The notes under the pieces were generated by a model. The model had not been told where the DNA came from and did no database searches. It was given only the letters and a program-made list of their open reading frames with translations. This document shows, piece by piece, positions 1-7,157 of a stretch of DNA of 35,367 bases. Made by a program: the position numbers and the translations under genes. Each line of letters starts with the position of its first letter. The stretch's first letter is position 1. This stretch comes from a virus, in IMG/VR virus record IMGVR_UViG_3300046536_000386, positions 1 through 35,367 of that record; one strand, written 5' to 3'.

Positions 1-1092
1 TACAGCACGACGATCACTTGGGCGGCGAACTCTGCATCTCAGACGCTGACGATTAAAGCGACGATCACGACAAACGTCGGTTCGTCGTTCAACGTCATGC
101 TGCACGCGATCAAGTATCTGAGCGCCGCGCCGTCTGGCGCATCGGGCACGCTCGCGGGCACGTTGTCGGGCGTTACCGCCGCGATTTCTGGTTCTGAGTC
201 GATTTCTGGCTCGCTGGCGGGCGCTCTCGCGGGTGTGACGGGCGCATTGTCGGGCGCGGAGTCGGTTTCCGGCTCGATTTCTGGCGCGCTAGCGGGCGTT
301 GCCGGCGCTGTCTCGGCGTCTGAATCGCTTTCCGCTTCGCTCGGCGGCGCATTGCTTGGCGTCACCGGATCATTCGCCGCGCAAGAGCAGGTCGGCGCGG
401 CGCTCGGCGGCGCATTGGCGGGCGTCAGCGGCGCACTTTCGGCGGCGCAGTCGATACCCGGCGCATTCAGCGCGCAGCTCGTCGGCGTTTCTGGCGCGAT
501 GTCGGGCGGCGAATCGATTTCCGGCTCTGTTGCCGGCGCTCTCGCGGGCGTCTCTGGCGCTTTCGCAGCCGGATCATACACCGGCATAGGCGGCGCACTG
601 GCGGCGACGCTCGGGGGCGTAAGTGGTTCGCTCTCTGGCGCGGCGACGATTATTCCGGCCGGCGCGCTATCCGGTGCGTTCGCGGGTGTCTCCGGTCAAC
701 TATCCGGCGCGCTCGGCATAAGCGGCGCCGCATCCGGCGCATTCTCCGGCGTTTCTGGCGCGCTCGCTGGCATTACCTATGCCAACCCATCAGGCGTTCT
801 TTCGGGCGCGCTGGCGGGCGTCTCCGGCGCGTTCTCGGCGCCAACCTTCGCTAATCCGTCCGCGCAACTCTCCGTCGCGCTTGCGGGCGTCACCGCGCGC
901 GTTCTTGGCGTCGTCATCGACACGAGCACGCCGAATCCGATCCGCTTCACCGTTCCGATGGAGCGCCGCATTGTCGCGGTCAATTTTGACTCTCGCCGGC
1001 CGTCTGTTTCTTGCGATTCACGCGCCGCACTTGTCACGCCGGAATCCCGGCGCTTTGTCCTTCCTGCTGAAACCCGTCGCATTGAAGTCTAA
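1..1092 (+). CDS. Repeat-rich tail fibre/adhesin-like protein (5' end outside window)
   Basis: The frame is open from the first base of the window, so the gene is truncated at its 5' end; the in-frame ATG at 97 lies inside the protein and I do not take it as the start. Most of the visible 363 residues are an Ala/Gly/Ser-rich region of about a dozen 21-residue units (63 nt each), from roughly base 133 to 900, with the core G-A-L-A-G-V-[ST]-G-A. The last 65 residues are different, charged and non-repetitive. Position just before small late genes and the repeat style suggest a fibre or tail-tip surface protein, but there is no recognisable receptor-binding or chaperone domain, so the function is inferred from position and composition. 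Confidence 0.7.
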   Translation, partial: YSTTITWAANSASQTLTIKATITTNVGSSFNVMLHAIKYLSAAPSGASGTLAGTLSGVTAAISGSESISGSLAGALAGVTGALSGAESVSGSISGALAGVAGAVSASESLSASLGGALLGVTGSFAAQEQVGAALGGALAGVSGALSAAQSIPGAFSAQLVGVSGAMSGGESISGSVAGALAGVSGAFAAGSYTGIGGALAATLGGVSGSLSGAATIIPAGALSGAFAGVSGQLSGALGISGAASGAFSGVSGALAGITYANPSGVLSGALAGVSGAFSAPTFANPSAQLSVALAGVTARVLGVVIDTSTPNPIRFTVPMERRIVAVNFDSRRPSVSCDSRAALVTPESRRFVLPAETRRIEV

Positions 1093-1107
1093 ATATAGGG
1101 GTGCCGC

Positions 1108-1419
1108 ATGGCTTTGCTTGCTCCGCTGCCGCCGAAGGCGTCGGCCGCTGTTCTTGATTATCAAATGGATTGGTCGAACTGGCTCGCAGCCGGCGAAACC
1201 ATCTCAAGCGCCGACGTGTCGGCCGATGCCGGAATCACGGTCAATCCGACCGGAAAGACGACGAGCGTATCGGGCGGCGTCGTCACCTTCTGGCTTGGCG
1301 GTGGCGCATCGGGCACGACATACAACGTCACCGTAACCGTCACGACGACCGCGCGCGTCGATAGCCGAACGATTCAAGTCTCTGTCGGGCCGCGTCTGCT
1401 GCTCGGCGTCTCCGCTTAA
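1108..1419 (+). CDS. Small Ig-like phage structural protein (fibre-tail adaptor-like)
   Basis: This 103-residue protein has an N-terminal D-Y-x-M-D-W-S-x-W segment followed by a beta-rich part with alternating Val/Thr. That resembles the small single-domain proteins found beside tail fibre genes in many phages, often annotated as fibre-tail adaptor or Ig-like proteins. The ATG follows a G-rich ribosome site (AGGGG). It starts 15 nt after the repeat protein and is very probably co-transcribed with it. The family assignment is from memory of similar proteins, so the exact structural role is uncertain. Confidence 0.6.
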   Translation: MALLAPLPPKASAAVLDYQMDWSNWLAAGETISSADVSADAGITVNPTGKTTSVSGGVVTFWLGGGASGTTYNVTVTVTTTARVDSRTIQVSVGPRLLLGVSA

Positions 1420-1436
1420 CCTCTCAGGAATTCCCA

Positions 1437-1874
1437 ATGAAACGCACTCTCACGCTGCTCGCGGCGGGCTTCGTCGCGCTCACTCTCTCCGCCTGCGCCG
1501 TCCAACTGAAGCCGGTTTCGATTCCCGTCATCCCGCCCGCGCAGCTCGCGCAGCAGGTTTGCCCGATCGTGCAAGCGGACCTCGATATTCTGTCGAGCGC
1601 TTCCGGCCTCGCGTTGCTCACCGCCGCGCAGCAAAGCACCGTCGCTGACCTGATCAAGCCGAAGGTGAGCGCCGCGTGCGCCGCCGCCGCGACCGTCGAC
1701 CTGACCGCGCTTCAGTCGTTCAATTCCGACGCATTCCCGGCGCTGATCGCGCTCGTGTCGGCGGTTCCGGCGATTCCGAATCAGCCGGCCGTGCTGCTCG
1801 CGCTGCAACTTGCGCAGCCGATCGTTCAGGAGGTTGTGGCGAACGCTGTCGCCGCAGCGAAGGCGGCGCAATGA
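1437..1874 (+). CDS. Phage lipoprotein
   Basis: The 145-residue product starts with a typical lipoprotein signal: MKR, a hydrophobic stretch, then the lipobox L-S-A-C with the lipidated Cys at residue 20. The mature part is Ala/Val-rich and probably helical, with a Pro-rich linker (KPVSIPVIPP) after the Cys. It would be anchored in the inner or outer membrane. Between fibre genes and the end of the late region it could be a lysis accessory (Rz1-like) or a superinfection-exclusion lipoprotein, but Rz1 proteins are normally much shorter and Pro-rich throughout, so I leave the role open. It ends in an ATGA overlap with the next gene. Confidence 0.65.
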   Translation: MKRTLTLLAAGFVALTLSACAVQLKPVSIPVIPPAQLAQQVCPIVQADLDILSSASGLALLTAAQQSTVADLIKPKVSAACAAAATVDLTALQSFNSDAFPALIALVSAVPAIPNQPAVLLALQLAQPIVQEVVANAVAAAKAAQ

Positions 1875-2263
1875 GCGCATTCCTGACGTCGCTCGAAGTC
1901 GAGTTGATCAGCGACGCGACGAACAGCGGGCGCGGCACCTGGCGCCTGACCGCGCCGCTGGTCTACGACTCCGACGTTGCCGGGCGTGTGTTCGTCGTGC
2001 CGGTCGGGTCCGAGACTGACTTCGCCAGCGTGCCGCGCGTGGCTCTGGCGTTTGCGCTGTGCGGCGATAGTGCGCACGCCGCGAGTGCGGTGCACGATTA
2101 CCTGTACACGGCTCACCCCGTAACCCGCGATGTAGCCGACGCGGTGCTCAGGGAGGCGGCTGTAGCGTCGGGCGTTCCGGCGTGGAGGGCTGCGCTTTTG
2201 TGGGCCGGCGTGCGCGTGGGCGGCGGCGGCTCTCACTGGTCGGGCGCATCGGCGTCTGCATAG
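1871..2263 (+). CDS. DUF1353 family phage protein
   Basis: A longer open frame begins at 1676, but the ATG at 1871 overlaps the stop of the lipoprotein gene (ATGA) and begins the recognisable domain, giving 130 residues. The motifs T-D-F-A-S-V-P-R (residues 49-56) and A-V-H-D-Y-L-Y (73-79) are characteristic of DUF1353 (PF07087), a family common near the lysis and tail-end genes of phages and of unknown biochemical function. The conserved Asp/His pattern has been taken to suggest hydrolase activity, but nothing here proves it. It is the last gene before the partition module. Confidence 0.75.
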   Translation: MSAFLTSLEVELISDATNSGRGTWRLTAPLVYDSDVAGRVFVVPVGSETDFASVPRVALAFALCGDSAHAASAVHDYLYTAHPVTRDVADAVLREAAVASGVPAWRAALLWAGVRVGGGGSHWSGASASA

Positions 2264-2275
2264 CAACCCATTTGC

Positions 2276-2410
2276 GCGTATGGACGTAAATACGGCTGGG
2301 CGTATGGCGGGCCATCACGCTACCCATACGCCCATACCGCCTCACGTATCACTTGAAGTTCGCGCGCCTCTCCGCTACTCTGCCGGGAAACATAACCGGG
2401 AGTGCGTATG
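2276..2410 (+). repeat. Centromere/operator-like repeats upstream of parA
   Basis: This 144-bp gap between the DUF1353 gene and parA holds repeated (G)CGTATGG boxes: direct copies at 2276-2283 and 2300-2307, inverted copies at 2324-2331 and 2332-2338 (the latter degenerate), and one more (GCGTATG) at 2404-2410 overlapping the parA start. The pair 2298-2307 and 2324-2333 forms a perfect 10-bp inverted repeat (GGGCGTATGG/CCATACGCCC). In type Ib partition systems the centromere lies upstream of parA and is bound by the RHH partner, so these boxes are good candidates for parC and an autoregulatory operator. That role is inferred. Confidence 0.5.
2353..2381 (+). promoter_or_regulatory. Putative parA promoter
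   Basis: TTGAAG (2353-2358) and TACTCT (2376-2381) are separated by 17 nt and lie just upstream of the parA ribosome binding site. They sit between the inverted CGTATGG boxes and the copy at the start codon, which would suit autoregulation. The hexamers are only moderate matches to the sigma-70 consensus. Confidence 0.4.
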
Positions 2411-3061
2411 TCCATCATTGCAGTTGCCATGCAGAAGGGTGGGGCGGGTAAGACCATGACCGCCACCAATGTCGCCGGCACGCTCGCCATGCAGGGCGAC
2501 TCTGTGCGCCTGTACGATGCGAACCCGCATCAAAGCAGTTCGTATCAATGGGGGCAGGTGCGCGTCGATGCGAACGTGGCGCAGAACCTGAGCGTCGTGC
2601 GCGTCGAGCAGAATTACCGGAAAGCGGTCATGGACGATGTGCCGAATTTCGATCACATCGTTATCGACTGCCCGCCCAATCTCGACACTGAAACGCGCGT
2701 CGCGATGGCGCTCGCCGATGTCATCTTGGTTCCGTGCCGCATCGGGCAATTCGACACGTGGAGCCTCGCGCAGACTGCTCAGGTGATTCGGCTGAGAAGG
2801 GAGACGGTAGCGACGCCAGTGCGCGCGATCGCATTCATAAACGCCGTCCCGCATTACATAAAGGCGGAACTAGATGAGGCGATCGACGTCATCAAAGACA
2901 TGAGCGACGATTTCGAACTCGGTCCGACGATCATTGACCGCGCCGCATATCGGAAGGGCGCGAAACTCGGTCTTTCGGTGATGGAGTTGCCGCCCGAATA
3001 CCGTGACGGCAAAGCGATGTACGAATTTGGCATGCTGATGGAGGGCGCATTCAATGGCTAA
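2408..3061 (+). CDS. parA: ParA-type partition ATPase (type Ib)
   Basis: This 217-residue protein carries the deviant Walker A motif K-G-G-A-G-K-T (residues 10-16), the A' region around Asp37 (usually D-x-D-P-Q, here D-A-N-P-H-Q) and Walker B I-V-I-D-C-P-P with Asp87. It is short and has no N-terminal HTH, which is the type Ib (ParF-like) layout. An in-frame GTG exists at 2402, but GGGAG at 2398-2402 is spaced 5 nt from the ATG at 2408, so I take that. It would bind the nucleoid and move the replicon with the RHH partner encoded immediately downstream (8-nt overlap). Confidence 0.9.
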   Translation: MSIIAVAMQKGGAGKTMTATNVAGTLAMQGDSVRLYDANPHQSSSYQWGQVRVDANVAQNLSVVRVEQNYRKAVMDDVPNFDHIVIDCPPNLDTETRVAMALADVILVPCRIGQFDTWSLAQTAQVIRLRRETVATPVRAIAFINAVPHYIKAELDEAIDVIKDMSDDFELGPTIIDRAAYRKGAKLGLSVMELPPEYRDGKAMYEFGMLMEGAFNG

Positions 3062-3323
3062 TCCTCCGCTCAATCGCAGCGCGGTCGACGCCTTTATCGG
3101 CGACGTGGCGCAGAAGCCCGCCAACATCGCGCCGGCACAGGAAGCCCGGCCGGTATTCCGCGAGCGCGAGGCGTTTCAGAAAATGACCGTCAACATGCCG
3201 AAATCGCTCTACGAAGAACTGCGCGCTTATATGAAACTTACCGATGTGCCGATGTCCGATGTGCTGGTCGAAGGCGCTCGGCGCGAGCTTGCGCGGCTCA
3301 GGAAGCAGGGCGGGGGCGATTAA
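3054..3323 (+). CDS. Ribbon-helix-helix partition/centromere-binding protein
   Basis: The 89-residue product has a disordered N-terminal half and a C-terminal fold that reads as ribbon-helix-helix: a beta strand K-M-T-V-N-M-P (43-49) followed by two helices (about 50-62 and 67-84). This is the size and architecture of the ParG-like partners of type Ib ParA proteins: the RHH dimer binds the centromere repeats, and the flexible N-terminus often stimulates the ATPase. The start overlaps the parA stop by 8 nt, so the genes are translationally coupled. It probably binds the CGTATGG boxes upstream. Confidence 0.75.
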   Translation: MANPPLNRSAVDAFIGDVAQKPANIAPAQEARPVFREREAFQKMTVNMPKSLYEELRAYMKLTDVPMSDVLVEGARRELARLRKQGGGD

Positions 3324-3565
3324 AGGCGTCGATCATCCCCGTATGGATAACTGCCCCGCCCACACCGCAAGGGCGTGGACGGCCGCTACGCGGTCCGGCA
3401 GTTACCCACACTTGAGCCTGACGCGCCCCTTCGGGGCTTGCCCCAATAAGATAGAAAGGCGAACGTCAAAACCGAGCGGCGAGTGACGCAAACCAACACA
3501 AAGAAAGAGCGTCCGCTGTTCATCCTGCAAACCATTGTAAACGCTCGACTTTTGCGACTGGATAC

Positions 3566-3605
3566 CCCGACACCAAAGTCGGGATGACCCGACACCGAAG
3601 TCGGG
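3566..3605. repeat. Tandem nested palindromes upstream of the replication gene
   Basis: CCCGAC-ACCAAA-GTCGGG (3566-3583) and CCCGAC-ACCGAA-GTCGGG (3588-3605) are two near-identical hairpins with a 22-nt period. The piece between them, GTCGGG-ATGA-CCCGAC, is itself a perfect inverted repeat. The four arms therefore alternate in a regular array 96 nt before the rep start codon and directly before its likely promoter. This fits an operator or iteron array for the replication protein, or an RNA-based copy control. Confidence 0.5.
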
Positions 3606-3647
3606 TTGTGCCGACTGTCGAGACGCGCGAAGGCCGCCCTTCTCCGC

Positions 3648-3676
3648 TTGCTGTTCGCGAATTGCGACCGTAGAAT
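3648..3676 (+). promoter_or_regulatory. Putative rep promoter
   Basis: TTGCTG (3648-3653) and TAGAAT (3671-3676) with a 17-nt spacer precede the AGGAGG ribosome site (3691-3696) of the replication gene. The palindrome array ends 42 nt upstream of the -35. Confidence 0.5.
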
Positions 3677-3700
3677 CGCATAAAACGCACAGGAGGCGCA

Positions 3701-4228
3701 ATGAGCGACACGCCGAAACTTCCGAAGCACATCGCAACCGAAGCGGCCGGGTTGCGCGACATGGGGGGCTGGCTTCAGGTCGAGAAAAAGACGCTCCGTT
3801 CGATCACGCAATTGTCGGTTAAATATCCGGTTGCGGCCGGGATGCTGCATTTGCTCGCGAGCAAGATGAATCGCACAAACGCCGTCGTTATCAGCAAGCG
3901 GGCGATCGCTGAAGAGTTAGGTGTCGTCGAGCGAAGCGTTGAGCGCGCCGTGAACGTGCTCCGCGATGGCCGATGGGTTCAGGTTGTCAAGATCGGCACT
4001 CAGAACGCCTACGTCATCAATTCGCGGGTCTATTGGCAGGGCGAGCGCGGCAAGCGGTTCGCGAACTTCTATGCGGCGGTTTCCGTCACCGAGAGCGAGC
4101 AGGAGAAGGGCGCCGTCGACGATCAGACGCCTCTGCATCAAATCCCGGTCGCCGGCCCTGATGAGCGCATATTGGTCGGCAACGAAGAGACTGATCCGCC
4201 AGATCAGCAAGAGCTATTTCTGGCGTGA
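3701..4228 (+). CDS. RepL-like winged-helix plasmid replication protein
   Basis: The 175-residue protein has a clear winged-helix core at about residues 62-112: an HTH with I-S-K-R-A-I-A-E-E-L-G-V followed by S-V-E-R-A-V-N-V-L, and a wing ending in Y-V-I-N-S-R-V-Y-W. This is the pattern of RepL-type plasmid replication initiators (PF05732). The C-terminal 45 residues are acidic and probably disordered. A strong AGGAGG precedes the ATG. Next to a ParA/RHH pair it most likely starts plasmid-mode replication of the prophage. A pure transcription factor cannot be excluded. Confidence 0.7.
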   Translation: MSDTPKLPKHIATEAAGLRDMGGWLQVEKKTLRSITQLSVKYPVAAGMLHLLASKMNRTNAVVISKRAIAEELGVVERSVERAVNVLRDGRWVQVVKIGTQNAYVINSRVYWQGERGKRFANFYAAVSVTESEQEKGAVDDQTPLHQIPVAGPDERILVGNEETDPPDQQELFLA

Positions 4229-4237
4229 TCGCTGACA

Positions 4238-4546
4238 TCAAGGCTTGTACTGATGATCCTTTCTCCCGTCTCGAAGCCCTTCGTTGTATGCGTCCTGCCT
4301 TGCTTCTTTGAGTTCCTCGTCGTGCTTGCGCCGCAATGACGTCTCGGCCTGGTGCATTTCTTCGATCTGCGATTGCAGTCGCAAAATCTCGTTGTGCTTT
4401 TCTTTCAGTTCGTCGAGCGCGACAAGCCATGTCGCGTCAATCGCGGCGCGGTAGAAGGCGTAAATTGCATCGGTTTGCTTGATGCCGGCTTGTGGTCGCG
4501 CCGTCCTGTACAAATCAATTACTGTGGCTTTCGGCAGGTAGCGCAT
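4238..4546 (-). CDS. Coiled-coil hypothetical protein
   Basis: The 102-residue product is strongly helical and charged, with a likely coiled coil over roughly residues 40-90 (repeats of E-K-H-N-E, R-L-Q-S-Q-I-E-E). GGAGAG about 8 nt upstream supports the ATG at 4546. It is convergent with the replication gene, whose stop is 9 nt away, and lies downstream of the terminator that closes the long leftward early region, so it probably has its own promoter. I do not recognise a family. Confidence 0.6.
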   Translation of the reverse strand: MRYLPKATVIDLYRTARPQAGIKQTDAIYAFYRAAIDATWLVALDELKEKHNEILRLQSQIEEMHQAETSLRRKHDEELKEARQDAYNEGLRDGRKDHQYKP

Positions 4547-4603
4547 TGTTGTATCTCTCCGTTCTCGCCATTATCTCAAACCATCTGCTACTTTCGATTG
4601 TTG

Positions 4604-4627
4604 AAAACGCGCGCCGGATAAGCGCGC
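4604..4627 (-). terminator. Terminator of the leftward early region
   Basis: On the minus strand GCGCGC (4627-4622), a 7-nt loop and GCGCGC (4614-4609) are followed by G and TTTT. It lies 45 nt beyond the last gene of the early region (4672-4872). Confidence 0.6.
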
Positions 4628-4671
4628 TCTGAAAGATTGATCATTAACCTTATGTCAACCGGCCTATCCGC

Positions 4672-4872
4672 TCACCGTGGCACGATGCCGAATGCGTGAA
4701 GCAACCGGCCCTTGTGGGCTTCGAACTCCGCCGCTCGCTGGTCCCAAGGGTATGCCCGCTCGATGTTGCGGATTGCGCGCCGGATGGCGTTGCGAAAGAT
4801 TCGGCGCTCGCGCGTCGTCCAACATGAGCTCCGGGCGCATCGCTCATATGTCTTTCGGTATGTAAGTTTCAT
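4672..4872 (-). CDS. Small basic hypothetical protein
   Basis: A 66-residue Arg-rich protein whose ATG begins 3 nt after the stop of the methyltransferase gene, so it is the last gene of the early region. A shadow frame overlaps it at 4650-4847, but this frame has the tighter coupling and a more ordinary composition (aromatic residues spread through a helical, basic sequence). I do not recognise a family; a small DNA- or RNA-binding protein is possible from charge alone. Confidence 0.45.
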   Translation of the reverse strand: MKLTYRKTYERCARSSCWTTRERRIFRNAIRRAIRNIERAYPWDQRAAEFEAHKGRLLHAFGIVPR

Positions 4873-4875
4873 GCT

Positions 4876-5541
4876 TTAGATAAAAAGTCCGGTCTGCTCT
4901 GCCTTGATCGGCGGCGGCGCATCGAAGAGTGATTCCTGACGCTGCGCGTCCTCAATGCGGCGGCAAGCGATGTCGAAGTATTTCGGCTCGCGCTCGACTC
5001 CGATAAATGAGCGGCCGAGACGCGCGGCGGCGACGCCGGTTGTGCCGCTACCCATGAACGGGTCAAGAATCGTTTCTGGCATGCCTGCTTGCTCGATGCT
5101 CCAAAGCATGAGCGCGAGCGGCTTTTGTGTTGGATGCCCTACGCGCTCCGGGTTCGTTGCGCTGATGGATTGCGAGAACTGGCGCGCGTTCCTGTCCTGG
5201 TTCGTCCATGCCATTTCGAAATGCGCCATCGATGGCGGCGCATCGGGCTTGAACCATGACAGCCATCCGCGTGAAGGCGGTAGGGCGTAATAGTTGCCGC
5301 CCCAAATGATTTGAACGTCTCCGAGCGCCCTCAGGGAGTCAAGATCGGATGCAATGGAGTCATCCCAAGCCTCGGATTTCTGGCCTGCTTTTCGTTGACC
5401 TTTGGTCGGTTGTGCTGCAAAACTGATGCCGTATGGCGGATCGGTAATTACAGCATCGACGCGCGGCAGCAGCGGCAGCACATCGCGGCAATCCCCGAGA
5501 TACAGCGTCGCGTCTCCGATGACCTCTCTTCGGATGTTCAT
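4876..5541 (-). CDS. DNA methyltransferase (beta class, N6-adenine or N4-cytosine)
   Basis: The 221-residue protein has the catalytic motif D-P-P-Y at residues 34-37 and the AdoMet-binding motif F-M-G-S-G-T-T-G at 162-169, with H-P-T-Q-K-P at 136-141. Motif IV before motif I marks the beta group of amino-methyltransferases. No restriction endonuclease gene is adjacent, so it is an orphan enzyme, probably protecting phage DNA from host restriction. The ATG overlaps the stop of the preceding gene (ATGA). Target specificity cannot be read from the sequence. Confidence 0.9.
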   Translation of the reverse strand: MNIRREVIGDATLYLGDCRDVLPLLPRVDAVITDPPYGISFAAQPTKGQRKAGQKSEAWDDSIASDLDSLRALGDVQIIWGGNYYALPPSRGWLSWFKPDAPPSMAHFEMAWTNQDRNARQFSQSISATNPERVGHPTQKPLALMLWSIEQAGMPETILDPFMGSGTTGVAAARLGRSFIGVEREPKYFDIACRRIEDAQRQESLFDAPPPIKAEQTGLFI

Positions 5542-5942
5542 TTCATCACCCGGTAGCCCATCGCGCGCCCCGCAAACCCTTCGCTACCCGCGCGCCCGGT
5601 CATCGCGTTCCCGCCGAATTCCGGCGCCCTGTACCCCGCGCCGCGCGTTGCCTCTGCCGCGCCACGGAACCCGCGCAAGCCGGCGTCGTATCCGCTCAGG
5701 TTGCCCCATGCGTGCGACGGGCAGATAATCGGCTCTGCGCCCTTGCTCGCAGCCTTCGGCGCGAACTTGACGTATGTCGTCATGTTGCCGTTCCACACTT
5801 CTCCGCGCGTCGTCAGCAGCAGCAGCGCGTCGTTCACCAAGCGCTGCTCGACGTCGGGGAAGGCTCCGTAGAAAGAGGAACGGGAGTAGCCCTTGCCCTC
5901 TTGCATGAAATCCAATATCTCGTTGGTGCTGATCGATTTCAC
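5538..5942 (-). CDS. Hypothetical early protein
   Basis: A much longer open frame reaches back to 6206, but that part overlaps the nuclease gene in another frame. The GTG at 5942 makes a GTGA overlap with the nuclease stop, giving 134 residues. The N-terminal 60 residues (I-S-T-N-E-I-L-D-F-M, then a R-x-L-V-N-D-A-L-L-L-L segment) look like a small helical, perhaps winged-helix, domain. The C-terminal half is Gly-rich and Arg-rich. I do not recognise a family. Confidence 0.6.
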   Translation of the reverse strand: MKSISTNEILDFMQEGKGYSRSSFYGAFPDVEQRLVNDALLLLTTRGEVWNGNMTTYVKFAPKAASKGAEPIICPSHAWGNLSGYDAGLRGFRGAAEATRGAGYRAPEFGGNAMTGRAGSEGFAGRAMGYRVMK

Positions 5943-6274
5943 TGATAAATCCTCTCGTTGGCCGGCACGTGCTGTTCTAGCGCGCGCTGCGTTTCTTCTA
6001 TTAAGTCCTGCTCGCTGAAGCCGAAATGCGCTTCGTATGCTTCGGCGTTGTTGATGCCGTGAATCCCTTGATGCCTGTCGACGTGGTGAATCAGGCACAC
6101 GCCGACCGTTCGGTAGTTCGATGAGCGCTTCCAGCCGCCGCGCCCGTATGCCTGGTGATGAACGATCGCCTGCATGTCGTCGACATCGAACCCGAGCCGC
6201 CTGCACACTGCGCAGCCGCGGCGCGCGACGCGGGCCATGTAATCGCGCTCTGCGGCCGGAACATACTTGCTCAA
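5939..6274 (-). CDS. Ref-like HNH nuclease (RecA-dependent nuclease family)
   Basis: The 111-residue protein has C21-x2-C24, H39-H40, C60-x2-H63-H64 and a G-I-H-G motif (70-73), the metal and catalytic pattern of the P1 Ref / RecA-dependent nuclease family (an HNH fold). P1 Ref cuts DNA at RecA-made displacement loops and stimulates recombination. Its place among NinB, VRR-NUC, SSB and ERF genes fits a recombination role. The start has no strong competitor, and the stop overlaps the next gene (GTGA). Confidence 0.75.
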   Translation of the reverse strand: MSKYVPAAERDYMARVARRGCAVCRRLGFDVDDMQAIVHHQAYGRGGWKRSSNYRTVGVCLIHHVDRHQGIHGINNAEAYEAHFGFSEQDLIEETQRALEQHVPANERIYQ

Positions 6275-6342
6275 ACTGCTACCTCCATGTGAGCCATCTT
6301 ACCGTGTTTCATCGCTAAAAGGTAGTATTGGCGGACAAATTT

Positions 6343-6750
6343 TTAGACCTGCATCATCAGCGAAGCGAACGGATTGAACTCGCGGCTGGCGATCGATCGA
6401 GCGCGCTGCAACGTCTCTTCGGCTATCGCTTTGGCTCGCGCGACTTCCGTCTCTTCCTCGCGGCGCTCGTCGTGATTCGGGAGTCGGCCGTGCGCGTTCC
6501 ATTTCGGCATTGGGGGCGTTTCGCCTTGACCGAACGAATACACCTTCGCCGGATGGCCGCGCATCGGCACGATCCAGTCGGAGGCGTAGATTCGCCCGTC
6601 GCGCGCAGCGAGGTTCATGGCCGTGCGCGCCGTCGTTTCTCCGATGCCGAGCGCTTCGGCAATCTGCGACTTCGTTTTCGGGCCGTGCTCGACGAGCAGC
6701 GCGAGGATTCGGCGGTAGGTTTTGCTGCGATCTTTGATTGCGACGGTCAT
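6343..6750 (-). CDS. Winged-helix DNA-binding protein
   Basis: The ATG at 6750 overlaps the NinB stop (ATGA) and gives 135 residues; the longer frame to 6819 would lie inside ninB. Residues about 8-60 read as a winged helix: R-R-I-L-A-L-L-V, then K-S-Q-I-A-E-A-L-G-I-G-E-T-T-A-R-T-A-M as the HTH, and a wing ending in K-V-Y-S-F. The C-terminal half is a charged helix rich in Arg/Glu. It may regulate early genes or act in replication; the target is unknown. Confidence 0.65.
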   Translation of the reverse strand: MTVAIKDRSKTYRRILALLVEHGPKTKSQIAEALGIGETTARTAMNLAARDGRIYASDWIVPMRGHPAKVYSFGQGETPPMPKWNAHGRLPNHDERREEETEVARAKAIAEETLQRARSIASREFNPFASLMMQV

Positions 6751-7157
6751 GACGGTGTGCCTTGTAGGTATTGCTCGTAATCCTGCGGCGCGCTGATGCG
6801 AACGCCCTGCTCGGCGCAAAACGCCAGGATGATTTCGATTAGGTCGGAAAACGACTGCTTATCCATGACGCGGGTCGATTGCCCGCAGACAACAAAGCCG
6901 CCGTCGATGCCGGGTACGACAAGCGCCTTTTTATGCGCCGCCGTGAAAATGTCTTTCCACACTTCCGGCGTGAGTTTCTTGCCGTGCCAGTTCACTTGGC
7001 GCGAAACGTCGGTCAGGAGCGGCCACAGAAGCGAATTCTGGCGCGTGGAGCGCGTCGCCGGCTCGATCTTGACGTGCCACCCGTCCGGAGCGTCGACAAG
7101 CGCTTGCGCGGCCTGTACGCGCGTTCTGTCGCTGAGTATGACGGCGCACTTATTCAT
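6747..7157 (-). CDS. ninB: NinB-like recombination protein
   Basis: The protein matches the NinB/Orf family (PF05772) in length (136 residues) and features: a basic middle with R-S-T-R-Q-N-S-L-L-W-P-L-L, W-H-G-K-K-L-T-P-E-V-W-K-D-I-F, and the end I-S-A-P-Q-D-Y-E-Q-Y. Lambda Orf/NinB replaces RecFOR functions by loading on SSB-coated DNA. A TTG at 7175 would add six residues, but GGGGAG ten nt before the ATG at 7157 supports the shorter start, which overlaps the VRR-NUC stop. Confidence 0.85.
   Translation of the reverse strand: MNKCAVILSDRTRVQAAQALVDAPDGWHVKIEPATRSTRQNSLLWPLLTDVSRQVNWHGKKLTPEVWKDIFTAAHKKALVVPGIDGGFVVCGQSTRVMDKQSFSDLIEIILAFCAEQGVRISAPQDYEQYLQGTPS

Larger units (their letters stand above)
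3324..3700. other. Gene-free region with inverted repeats between partition and replication genes
   Basis: I see no convincing gene in these 377 bases. There is an interrupted inverted repeat GGATAACTGCC (3345-3355) and GGCAGTTACCC (3397-3407), 10 of 11 positions paired, enclosing smaller GC hairpins; a hairpin GCCCC-TTC-GGGGC at 3425-3437; and the nested palindromes listed separately at 3566-3605. The location between parAB and a replication gene makes it a candidate for replication origin or copy-number control sequence. A partial role as terminator of the parAB unit is also possible, although I see no good T-run. Confidence 0.4.

Noticed and set aside
3386-3850. Leftward open frames across the gap before the replication gene
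   Set aside because: They run through the palindrome array and the rep start, lack ribosome sites and have irregular composition.
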